DNA of 6,585 nt from Verrucomicrobiota bacterium (GTDB lineage Bacteria > Verrucomicrobiota > Verrucomicrobiia > Chthoniobacterales > UBA10450): assembly GCA_003219995.1 (NCBI GenBank), contig QHRC01000107.1:1-6585 (forward strand), in the 5' to 3' direction. Below, piece by piece: positions 1 to 6,585 of this stretch. The first letter of the stretch is position 1, and each line of letters opens with the position of its first letter. The notes beneath the pieces were generated by a model. That model was given only the letters and a program-made list of their open reading frames with translations, was not told where the DNA came from and made no database searches. Position numbers and translations under genes: made by a program.

Positions 1-753
1 ATTCTCCTGCCGGATGACGAGCTGTTTGAAATCATCCGCTGTGTGCAGATCGGTGTTGGCCGTCAGATTAACCTTCACCAGCGCGCCTTTAGTTTGTCCG
101 ACTGCCGCGAGATAATTGTTCGCCGCTAGCGCCTGCCGAACTTGCACTGGGCTGATGTTGAGTGCCGCCATCCGGTCCGGCTTGAGCCAAATGCGCATGG
201 CGAACGTGCGTCCACCCAGGATGTCTGCCGCCTGCACGCCCGGAATTGCGGAAAGACGCGGCTGTACGATTCGGACGAGATAATCCGTGACCTGGTTGGG
301 CTGCAGAATATCGGAGGTGAAACTGAGATAGGCTGAAGCGTACTGCGAATCGGCCTGCTCGATCTTGATCGTGGGAACTTCCGCCTCGACAGGGAGAAAG
401 TTACGGACCGATTCTACCTGTGCGCTGATTTGGGACAGCGCCTTGCTCGAATCGTAATTCAACCGCAATCGCGCGGTAATCGTTGAGAGCCCTTGCTGAC
501 TTGTGGATTGCAAGTAGTCGATGCCGTCGGCTGCCGCGATTGCGCGTTCCAGCGGGGAAGTGATGAAACCGCGCACCAGATCCGCGCTCGCGCCGACGTA
601 AACTGTCCGGACCGTAACGGACGCGTTTTCGCTGCGCGGGTATTGTCGCACATTCAGCGTCTTAATCGCCTGAAGTCCGGCAATGACGATGACAAAGCTC
701 ACTACCATCGCCAGCACCGGCCGCCGCACAAAAATGTCGGTGAACGATTTCAT
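1..753 (-). CDS. RND efflux pump inner-membrane permease (HAE1/MexI-like), N-terminal part
   Basis: This is the proton-driven inner-membrane pump of a tripartite RND exporter, the AcrB/MexB superfamily. An uninterrupted frame of 251 codons begins at the ATG at 753 and runs off the left edge, so about a quarter of a usual pump of roughly 1,030 residues is visible. It opens with MKSFTDIFVRRPVLAMVVSF, the typical short cytoplasmic start with an RRPV motif followed by transmembrane helix 1 (about residues 12-31). Then comes the porter domain, with the family-typical stretches QYP (37-39), GASADLVRGFITSPLE and GIDYLQSTSQQG. From memory the sequence most resembles MexI-type pumps, but the substrate cannot be predicted. 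The start lies 24 nt after the adaptor stop codon, with a purine-rich TAAGA about 7 nt upstream, so it is probably co-transcribed with the adaptor. No outer-membrane channel gene is visible; one could lie beyond the left edge. Confidence 0.95.
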   Translation of the reverse strand, partial: MKSFTDIFVRRPVLAMVVSFVIVIAGLQAIKTLNVRQYPRSENASVTVRTVYVGASADLVRGFITSPLERAIAAADGIDYLQSTSQQGLSTITARLRLNYDSSKALSQISAQVESVRNFLPVEAEVPTIKIEQADSQYASAYLSFTSDILQPNQVTDYLVRIVQPRLSAIPGVQAADILGGRTFAMRIWLKPDRMAALNISPVQVRQALAANNYLAAVGQTKGALVKVNLTANTDLHTADDFKQLVIRQEN

Positions 754-777
754 GTCGATCTTACAAGATGTCGATTT

Positions 778-1914
778 TTACGTTTGGGCCGGCGTTGGCG
801 AAAGCTGCGGCTTCGGCGCAAGTTCGTTGTTGATCACCACCGGCATCCCGTTGCGCAATTTGAAAACACCGGAGCTGACCACCGTTTCGCCCGCCTTCAA
901 TCCCTGGGTTACCGTCACAAAATCACCGCGCGTTTCCCCCGTGCGGATAAACTGTTGCCGGATCACTTGCGATTCCTTGCCGCTCTTCGGGTCCTTTTTC
1001 TTTTCAATTACAAAAACCGAATCGCCGTACGGGGCATAGGCAATCGCCGTCGCCGGAATTACCAGCGCAGGCTGTTTCTGCGGCAAAACAACGTCCACTT
1101 TCGCGAACATTCCCGGCTTCAATACGTGGTCCTGATTCTCCAGGGTTCCCTGCAAAGTCACATTGCGCGTGGCTGCATCCACTGACGAATTCATCGCTGT
1201 CAGCTTGCCGGTAAATTCACGGCCCGGGGAAACGTCCGTGCGCACATGCACCTCGAGCCCGGGTGAAAGTTGCGAAAGACTCTTCGCGGGCAGCGCAAAA
1301 TCGACAAAGATTGGATCGAGGGCTTGTACCGAGACAATCTGCGTTCCTTCTTTGACAACCTGACCGACGTTGACCTGGCGAATACCGGCGAGGCCATTAA
1401 ATGGCGCGCGGCTCGTCTTTTTCTCGATCATCGAACGCATCTGGTCGACACTTGCTTCCTTCTGTTTGAACTTGGATTCCGCGGAATCGAGTTCGGCTTT
1501 GGAAATGACCTTGCGGGCGGCGAGATCGCGGGAACGTTGCAGATCATTACCGGCCAGTTGAAGATCCGCCTGGGCCGAACGGAACTGTGCTTCTTCCGCC
1601 GACGCATCAAGCCGCACCAGTAAGTCCCCCTTTTTTACCGTAGCACCCGATTCGAACGCGACTTCTGCTACCGTGCCCGGAAGCTCAGTGCTGACGACTG
1701 CGCCTTGCACCGCCGAAATGGAACCGACAGCCGAGAGCAACGGCGACCAATTTTCTTGCTTCACTTCTGCGCTCGTTACCGTCGTGGGCGGCATTCCGCC
1801 GCCGCCGCCCGATGTCATTTTCACGATTTGCAGCGCTTTTATTGCAGCAAGAACCGCGAAAATCGCGAGAACTCCGACGCCGGCCTTGACGACGTTTTTC
1901 GGGATTCGCTTCAT
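778..1914 (-). CDS. RND efflux periplasmic adaptor (membrane fusion protein, AcrA/HlyD family)
   Basis: This adaptor bridges the inner-membrane RND pump and an outer-membrane channel. I choose the ATG at 1914 (378 residues, starting MKRIPKN). It directly precedes a basic, then hydrophobic, N-terminal anchor (about residues 9-30), and a GAGA lies 8 nt upstream. An in-frame ATG at 1947 would add 11 residues and overlap the tetR stop. There is no lipobox cysteine, so the protein is probably held by an uncleaved transmembrane anchor rather than a lipid. A GGGGG linker (36-40) follows. The lipoyl-like halves are at about 72-103 (ELPGTVAEV, VKKGDLLVRLD) and 168-200 (SRAPFNGLAGIRQVNVGQVV), flanking an alpha-helical hairpin (about 105-165). 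The beta-barrel spans about 201-283 (DPIFVDFALP, LKPGMFAKVDV) and the membrane-proximal domain runs from about 284 (VIPATAI) to 360. It lies between tetR and the pump gene on the same strand. Confidence 0.95.
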   Translation of the reverse strand: MKRIPKNVVKAGVGVLAIFAVLAAIKALQIVKMTSGGGGGMPPTTVTSAEVKQENWSPLLSAVGSISAVQGAVVSTELPGTVAEVAFESGATVKKGDLLVRLDASAEEAQFRSAQADLQLAGNDLQRSRDLAARKVISKAELDSAESKFKQKEASVDQMRSMIEKKTSRAPFNGLAGIRQVNVGQVVKEGTQIVSVQALDPIFVDFALPAKSLSQLSPGLEVHVRTDVSPGREFTGKLTAMNSSVDAATRNVTLQGTLENQDHVLKPGMFAKVDVVLPQKQPALVIPATAIAYAPYGDSVFVIEKKKDPKSGKESQVIRQQFIRTGETRGDFVTVTQGLKAGETVVSSGVFKLRNGMPVVINNELAPKPQLSPTPAQT

Positions 1915-1939
1915 TTGAAATTCTCGGGCTCTCGCCACG

Positions 1940-2557
1940 TCATGCATAAGCCGGTTCGTTTTGCTTTTTGAACAATAACCGCCACAAATTCCGGGCGACT
2001 TTCAATTGTTGGGCGCGCCGTTCTTCAGATGTCGGACCAATCTTGAGCACATCGCGCATGAGAGTGCCGTCGTTAACTGCAAAAATCAGCTCAGCCATTT
2101 CACGCGGAGTCAAATTCGTCGCTTTGGCTTCTGGAGACTGTGCGATCAAATCAGTCACGCCGTTCATGGTCGTTTCACAAACGTCGCGGACCAGTTCGGC
2201 CACTCGCATGTTGCGTGATGCTTCGGCGAAAAGATCGACCACGAACGCCGAGACGACCTGCGGTTCATTTTCACCGCAATGCGCGGTGAACAAGATCTCC
2301 AATGACTCGAGCAGCCCCGAGGCCTGCCGCGCCTGTCCCAAAATTTCGTTGATCTGTTTTTTGTGCCGGTCCGCCATCGCGGAGATCACGGCGTCTTTGT
2401 TTTGAAAATAGCGGTAGATCAAACCGACGCTGATGCCTGCCTCGGCGCTAATATCGTGCATGCTGGTCTGATGGAATCCTCGCTTGGCAAAGCATACCAC
2501 GGCGGCATCAAGGATTTGAGTTCGCCGCTCGAGACCGTTCTCTAATTGATGAGCCAT
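1940..2557 (-). CDS. TetR/AcrR-family transcriptional repressor of the efflux cassette
   Basis: A DNA-binding repressor of 205 residues, normal length for TetR regulators. The N-terminal helix-turn-helix domain is clear: RRTQILDAAVVCFAKRGFHQ (11-30), then TSMHDISAEAGISVGLIYRY and FQNKDAV (31-57), matching the TetR_N consensus with its recognition helix around GISVGLIYRYF. The C-terminal two-thirds is the divergent ligand-binding and dimerisation part; the ligand is unknown. The gene is first of three on the same strand, followed by the adaptor and the pump, so it most likely represses its own operon and is released by a pump substrate. A perfect palindrome lies 9 bp before the start codon. 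No Shine-Dalgarno sequence is visible before the ATG (preceding bases TTCAAACCCC), which fits the predicted near-leaderless transcript. Confidence 0.93.
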   Translation of the reverse strand: MAHQLENGLERRTQILDAAVVCFAKRGFHQTSMHDISAEAGISVGLIYRYFQNKDAVISAMADRHKKQINEILGQARQASGLLESLEILFTAHCGENEPQVVSAFVVDLFAEASRNMRVAELVRDVCETTMNGVTDLIAQSPEAKATNLTPREMAELIFAVNDGTLMRDVLKIGPTSEERRAQQLKVARNLWRLLFKKQNEPAYA

Positions 2558-2566
2558 GGGGTTTGA

Positions 2567-2592
2567 ACAATGAATGAACGTTCATTCATTGT
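2567..2592. promoter_or_regulatory. Probable TetR operator: perfect 26-bp palindrome
   Basis: Two 13-bp arms (half-site ACAATGAATGAAC and its reverse complement) meet with no spacer and no mismatch. The arms contain TGAATGA/TCATTCA, which resembles operators of TetR-family regulators. The site lies 9 bp before the tetR start codon and within its predicted promoter, the classic position for autorepression. That the neighbouring TetR protein binds it is inferred from position and symmetry. Confidence 0.85.
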
Positions 2593-2595
2593 CAA
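2567..2595 (-). promoter_or_regulatory. Predicted sigma70-like promoter of the tetR-adaptor-pump operon
   Basis: On the minus strand a perfect TTGACA -35 box (2595-2590) is followed after 17 bp by CATTGT (2572-2567), a weak -10 box with 3 of 6 consensus bases. The palindromic operator fills the spacer and overlaps both boxes, so a bound repressor would block RNA polymerase. Transcription would start around 2560, only a few bases from the ATG at 2557, giving an almost leaderless mRNA. The -35 box is convincing and the -10 box is not, so the exact start is uncertain. Confidence 0.5.
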
Positions 2596-2608
2596 CCGAG
2601 GCTCTAAC

Positions 2609-2821
2609 TTACGATACGGCCGGCCTTGAAGTCCAATGCTCGTCAGAGGTGGCGCTTAGTCCGTCCATTGGCAGCGGATTGGGCTGCTGCGCGAATTGCC
2701 AGAACGCGAACACTGCGGTCAAAACGCAGATCGCGTAAACTGCCGTCTCCAGCATGTCCCGGCTCTTCTCCTCCGAGCGAACCAGGAGCGCGTAAATCGA
2801 TTGGTTATATCGGTTATTCAT
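2609..2821 (-). CDS. Small single-pass membrane protein, 70 aa, function unknown
   Basis: I do not recognise this protein. I take the ATG at 2821 because it has a strong Shine-Dalgarno sequence (AGGAAGGA) 7 nt upstream. The frame stays open further upstream, but that extension reads through the start of tilS on the other strand and is low-complexity in character. The protein has a charged N-terminus (MNNRYNQSIYALLVRSEEKS, residues 1-20), one hydrophobic helix at about 27-44 (TAVYAICVLTAVFAFWQFA), and a short polar tail starting QQPNPLP. There is no lipobox or metal-binding motif. The N-terminal half looks cytoplasmic and amphipathic. It is divergent from tilS and upstream of tetR on the same strand, with 51 nt between its stop and the tetR start. 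The tetR promoter lies in that gap, so it is probably a separate unit, although read-through into the efflux operon is possible. Confidence 0.72.
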   Translation of the reverse strand: MNNRYNQSIYALLVRSEEKSRDMLETAVYAICVLTAVFAFWQFAQQPNPLPMDGLSATSDEHWTSRPAVS

Positions 2822-2828
2822 GTGTTTG

Positions 2829-2836
2829 TCCTTCCT
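2829..2836 (-). promoter_or_regulatory. Ribosome binding site of the 70-aa membrane protein
   Basis: AGGAAGGA on the minus strand lies 7 nt before the ATG at 2821. It is the best Shine-Dalgarno match in the window and decides the start of this small gene. Confidence 0.75.
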
Positions 2837-2929
2837 ATTCTCAAGACGCCGCCGTGTTCGGTTTTTGTCTAAACGAACTGAACATTGAAGGTTCATGGTT
2901 GGGCGTCGAAGATTGGATGCGACGACCGC

Positions 2930-3886
2930 ATGAACTGGATTCAAATAAATGAGAATTTGCTTCGCCGGCTCCGGCCTGAGGCGCGTTATTTGGTCGGCGT
3001 CTCCGGCGGACGCGATTCGGTCTTCCTGCTTCATTGGCTGGTCGGTCTTGGATACAAAAAGCTGGTCGTCTGCCATTTGAATCATCAATTGCGCGGGCGC
3101 TCCAGCGACGCCGATGTGGGCTTCGTCCGAAAACTTGCCGCCAGTTACGATCTCGACCTTGAAATCCGTTCGAGGAACGTCGGTGCGGTCGCCGCGCGAA
3201 AAAAATTATCGGTCGAAACGGCCGCCCGCGAAGCGCGCTACCGATTCTTTGCGCAAGTGGCAAAACGCAGACGCTGCCGCACTATTTTTCTCGCCCATCA
3301 CGCGGACGATCTCGTCGAAACTTTTTTGATGAACTTGTTTCGCGGGGCCGGCGTCACCGGATTGAGCGCGATGCGCGAAATCGCGACCCGTCGAGTCGAA
3401 GATGTCGATCTTACGATTGCTCGCCCGCTTCTTGGAGCTTGGCGTGGCGACATCGACGCGTACGTTGGAGAGCACCAACTGAAGTTTCGGGAAGACGCGT
3501 CGAACAAGAATTTAATGCCGCTGCGAAATCGCATCCGCCGCCGCATCATTCCTTATTTGGAAAAAACAATCGGGCGCAACATTCGAGTAAACATTTGGCG
3601 TGCGGCCATGATCGCGGCGGAAGAAGAAAAGTGGATCGAATCGCTGGTGAAACATTCCGACGCGCAAGATATCGATCTTTCGGTCGAAAAACTTCGCCGC
3701 GTGCCGACGGCTCTGCAACGTCGCGGAATCATGAAATGGTTGCGCGCGCGCAACGTCACCGATGTCGGTTTCGAAGTGATTGAGCGCGTTCGCTCATTGC
3801 TCGATCGCGACGCGCGAGTTGCAAAAATCAACCTTCCTCGAGATCGACATGTCCGCCGCCGCGCCGGCAAGCTGTTCATCGAATGA
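2930..3886 (+). CDS. tilS: tRNA(Ile)-lysidine synthase TilS
   Basis: TilS uses ATP to attach lysine to C34 of the CAU-anticodon tRNA-Ile, making lysidine so that the tRNA reads AUA instead of AUG. The PP-loop ATPase motif SGGRDS is at residues 25-30, followed by the family blocks HLNHQLRGRSSDAD, LSVETAAREARYRFF, LAHHADDLVETFLMNLFRG (from about 121) and REDASNKN...RNRIRRRIIPYLE (about 187-212). I choose the ATG at 2930 (318 residues). The frame is also open from a TTG at 2885, but the extra 15 residues have no family character. Neither start has a clear Shine-Dalgarno sequence. At 318 residues it is a short form that seems to lack most of the C-terminal domain found in the E. coli enzyme of roughly 430 residues; such short forms are known. 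It is divergent from the 70-aa membrane protein, and 108 nt of repeat-bearing sequence separates it from gltX. Confidence 0.94.
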   Translation: MNWIQINENLLRRLRPEARYLVGVSGGRDSVFLLHWLVGLGYKKLVVCHLNHQLRGRSSDADVGFVRKLAASYDLDLEIRSRNVGAVAARKKLSVETAAREARYRFFAQVAKRRRCRTIFLAHHADDLVETFLMNLFRGAGVTGLSAMREIATRRVEDVDLTIARPLLGAWRGDIDAYVGEHQLKFREDASNKNLMPLRNRIRRRIIPYLEKTIGRNIRVNIWRAAMIAAEEEKWIESLVKHSDAQDIDLSVEKLRRVPTALQRRGIMKWLRARNVTDVGFEVIERVRSLLDRDARVAKINLPRDRHVRRRAGKLFIE

Positions 3887-3887
3887 T

Positions 3888-3947
3888 TGTAGCGGCGGTC
3901 TACGACCGCCGATCTAATTGACTCGGCGCTCACAGAGCGCCGCTACA
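3888..3947. repeat. Paired-hairpin palindromic repeat (REP/BIME-like) between tilS and gltX
   Basis: Outer arms TGTAGCGGCG (3888-3897) and CGCCGCTACA (3938-3947) are exact reverse complements. Inside lie two compact hairpins with 7-bp stems and 3-base loops: GGCGGTC-TAC-GACCGCC (3894-3910) and GGCGCTC-ACA-GAGCGCC (3925-3941). The two hairpins share the GGCGnTC stem pattern. There is no T-run, so it is not a standard intrinsic terminator. It begins 2 bases after the tilS stop. I recall similar elements scattered through verrucomicrobial genomes, but this cannot be tested within the window. Confidence 0.8.
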
Positions 3948-3950
3948 GCA

Positions 3951-3980
3951 ATCTGTGTTTATCTGTGTCCATCTGTGGCT
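3951..3980. repeat. Three tandem 10-bp repeats, ATCTGTGnnn
   Basis: ATCTGTGTTT, ATCTGTGTCC and ATCTGTGGCT follow one another exactly, with seven invariant bases followed by three variable ones. The array ends 14 bases before the gltX start codon and begins 3 bases after the paired-hairpin element. It could be part of the same interspersed repeat or part of the gltX leader. No function is assigned. Confidence 0.7.
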
Positions 3981-3982
3981 AG

Positions 3983-5290
<1,308 letters not shown>

Positions 5291-5315
<25 letters not shown>

Positions 5316-5342
5316 AATTCTTGGGGCGCGAGCCGACGCGAC
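5291..5342. repeat. GC-rich inverted repeat over the gltX 3' end
   Basis: GTCGCGTC (5303-5310) and GACGCGAC (5335-5342) are exact 8-bp inverted arms around a 24-base loop. The left side also has a smaller imperfect palindrome, GGACACGCG...CGCGTCC (5292-5310). The last seven residues of gltX (GHAPSRP) and its stop codon are encoded inside this element, which suggests that an interspersed repeat supplied the tail. There is no T-run, so a terminator role is doubtful. Confidence 0.45.
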
Positions 5343-5354
5343 CGCGCTTTTGCC

Positions 5355-6284
5355 ATGAAAAAGAAGCGGAGAACAGAACGTTACACGCTCGCCGATCTCG
5401 ACAATTGGCGCGAAGCGACGCTCGCAGTCAAGCCGCCGATGCGGCTCGGCGTTTTCGGCGACCCGGTTGCGCATTCGCTCTCGCCGCAAATGCAAAACGC
5501 AGCGCTGCGCGCGTGCAAGATCGACATGCAGTACGCGCGTTTCCATATTCGAGTAAATGAATTGAGATCCGCGCTGCATCTTTTGGCCGAACTGGATTTT
5601 ATCGGCGCAAACCTGACCGTACCGCACAAAATTGCCGCGCTCGCGGCGGTGGATGAATTGGATGAGCGGGCGGCTCGAGCTGGAGCGGTAAACACAATTC
5701 GCGTGCGCGATAAAAAGTTGATCGCCTCGAATACCGACGGCGAAGGCTTCCTCCGCGCTATTCGCAGCGACTTCTCGGTCGATCTGCGCGATCTGCGGGT
5801 GATGGTTATCGGCGCGGGCGGCGGATCGGGTCGTGCGATTGCGATGCAATGCGCGCTCGAAAATTGCGAACGCCTTGTCCTGGTCAATCGTACTTTCGAG
5901 AAGGCAAAGGCGCTGGCTGAGCAATTACGTCCGTTTTTCGCCGGACCACGTGTGCTGGGCCCGGCTGCGCGTCTGGAAGCGGTTGCGTGGGATGAGATCT
6001 TGTTGCGCGCGCAACTCGCGCACATCGATCTTCTGGTTAATGCGACCCCGCTCGGGATGAAGCCGAGCGATTCAACACCGATCCCGGCGCGGCTGCTCGC
6101 CCCGCATCATATGGTCTTCGATACGGTCTATGGCGTGCAAGCGACGCCCCTCCTTCGCGCAGCTGCAGAAGCGGGCGCACGAGGGGCAAACGGATTGTCG
6201 ATGTTGCTGCATCAAGGGGCCCTCTCGTTCCAAATTTGGTTTGACCGCGAAGCGCCGCTCGACGTGATGCGCGCGGCGTTATAA
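5355..6284 (+). CDS. aroE: Shikimate dehydrogenase (NADP+), AroE
   Basis: AroE reduces 3-dehydroshikimate to shikimate with NADPH, the fourth step of the chorismate (aromatic amino acid) pathway, in the cytoplasm. At 309 residues it is complete and all key motifs are present. The substrate-binding HSLSP is at 40-44, NLTVPHK at 86-92 with catalytic Lys92, and NTDGEGF at 126-132 with catalytic Asp128. The glycine-rich dinucleotide loop GAGGGSGRAI is at 153-162, NRT at 178-180 is the usual NADP phosphate-contact region, NATPLGM is at 229-235, and NGLSMLLHQGALSF is at 279-292. The start at 5355 gives 29 residues before the usual MRLGVFG. I keep it because a YTLADLDNW-like lead is, from memory, typical of verrucomicrobial AroE; the ATG at 5439 is the alternative. 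No strong ribosome binding site precedes either. The gene begins 39 nt after gltX on the same strand and may be co-transcribed with it. Confidence 0.95.
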   Translation: MKKKRRTERYTLADLDNWREATLAVKPPMRLGVFGDPVAHSLSPQMQNAALRACKIDMQYARFHIRVNELRSALHLLAELDFIGANLTVPHKIAALAAVDELDERAARAGAVNTIRVRDKKLIASNTDGEGFLRAIRSDFSVDLRDLRVMVIGAGGGSGRAIAMQCALENCERLVLVNRTFEKAKALAEQLRPFFAGPRVLGPAARLEAVAWDEILLRAQLAHIDLLVNATPLGMKPSDSTPIPARLLAPHHMVFDTVYGVQATPLLRAAAEAGARGANGLSMLLHQGALSFQIWFDREAPLDVMRAAL

Positions 6285-6585
6285 ATTTTCCTTCGCCATT
6301 TCCTGGCCCCGCTTTGTCGCCGCTTGGACGGCCGCGATTAAACCTTCTGCCGTTTTGAGCTTTTCCAGAGCCGCGAGACCCGCGGCGGTTGTGCCGCCCG
6401 GCGTCACGACCATCTTGCGCAATTCTTGCGTGGAAAGTTTGCTTTCGCTCGCGAGTTGCGCGGCGCCCAGAACGGTTTGCGTGGCAAGCGTCAGGGCGGT
6501 GTCCGGTGCGAGTCCCATTTTCTTCCCGCCTTCCGCGAGCGCTTCGATCACAGTGTAAACAAAGGCCGGCCCGCTGCCCGCAAGC
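6279..6585 (-). CDS. proC: Pyrroline-5-carboxylate reductase, C-terminal part
   Basis: ProC reduces 1-pyrroline-5-carboxylate to proline with NAD(P)H, the last step of proline synthesis. The frame enters from the right edge (first full codon at 6584) and gives 101 residues, about the last third of a usual enzyme of roughly 270 residues. Visible are LAGSGPAFVYTVIEALAEGG, the highly conserved SGPA entry to the C-terminal dimerisation domain, then KMGL, ATQTVLGAAQL and VTPGGTTAAGLAAL, all signature stretches of the P5CR dimer domain. A GTG at 6551 lies inside the domain and is not a true start. The gene converges on aroE, and the two stop codons overlap within TTATAA (6279-6284), leaving no room for a terminator between them. 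Confidence 0.94.
   Translation of the reverse strand, partial: LAGSGPAFVYTVIEALAEGGKKMGLAPDTALTLATQTVLGAAQLASESKLSTQELRKMVVTPGGTTAAGLAALEKLKTAEGLIAAVQAATKRGQEMAKENL

Noticed and set aside
493..1185. 230-codon open frame on the plus strand
   Set aside because: It lies antisense to the RND pump and adaptor genes, is rich in Arg and His, and has no recognisable domain; it is a shadow frame of GC-rich coding sequence.
2879..2895. Small inverted repeat TGAAC...GTTCA between the 70-aa gene and tilS
   Set aside because: A 5-bp arm is expected by chance at this length, and it is not positioned against a recognisable promoter.
2822..3088. N-terminal extension of the small membrane protein to 159 residues
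   Set aside because: The extension is antisense to tilS and lacks a ribosome binding site, whereas the internal ATG at 2821 has AGGAAGGA at ideal spacing.
3888..3947. Intrinsic terminator of tilS
   Set aside because: The hairpins are strong but no run of T follows on either strand, so a repeat element is a better description.

Overview
The window is a stretch of ordinary bacterial chromosome with no gaps of more than about 110 bases between genes. It has moderately high GC, frequent GC-rich interspersed palindromes, and a shikimate dehydrogenase with an N-terminal YTLADL-type extension. From memory of similar intergenic repeats and AroE N-termini, I lean towards a soil-type Verrucomicrobiota (Spartobacteria / Chthoniobacterales-like). 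This is an inference, not something the sequence proves.

Layout: positions 1-2557 (minus strand) hold a multidrug-efflux cassette read from right to left. It runs from a TetR/AcrR repressor to a membrane-fusion (periplasmic adaptor) protein to the N-terminal quarter of an RND inner-membrane pump, which runs off the left edge. A perfect 26-bp palindrome lies directly in front of the repressor gene, inside a probable sigma70-like promoter, so the cassette is probably autoregulated. Positions 2609-2821 (minus strand) encode a 70-residue single-pass membrane protein of unknown function with a strong ribosome binding site. From 2930 the plus strand carries housekeeping genes: tilS (tRNA-Ile lysidine synthase), gltX (glutamyl-tRNA synthetase) and aroE (shikimate dehydrogenase). 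The right edge holds the C-terminal part of proC (pyrroline-5-carboxylate reductase) on the minus strand, and its stop codon overlaps that of aroE.

The most notable point is that gltX is broken as written. After the first 35 codons, a block of about 32 bp is missing relative to the family, including the invariant RIEDTD segment, and the reading frame shifts. A gene caller would instead choose an out-of-frame ATG at 3999 and give the protein a meaningless first 34 residues. The cause is either a real deletion in a normally essential gene or an assembly error. Two small repeat structures sit between tilS and gltX: a paired-hairpin palindrome and three tandem 10-mers. A further inverted repeat lies at the end of gltX.

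The genes fall into three functional groups: drug export with its own regulator, translation fidelity and charging (tilS, gltX), and amino-acid biosynthesis (aroE, proC). I saw no mobile element, CRISPR array, tRNA or rRNA, and nothing that amounts to a new system.
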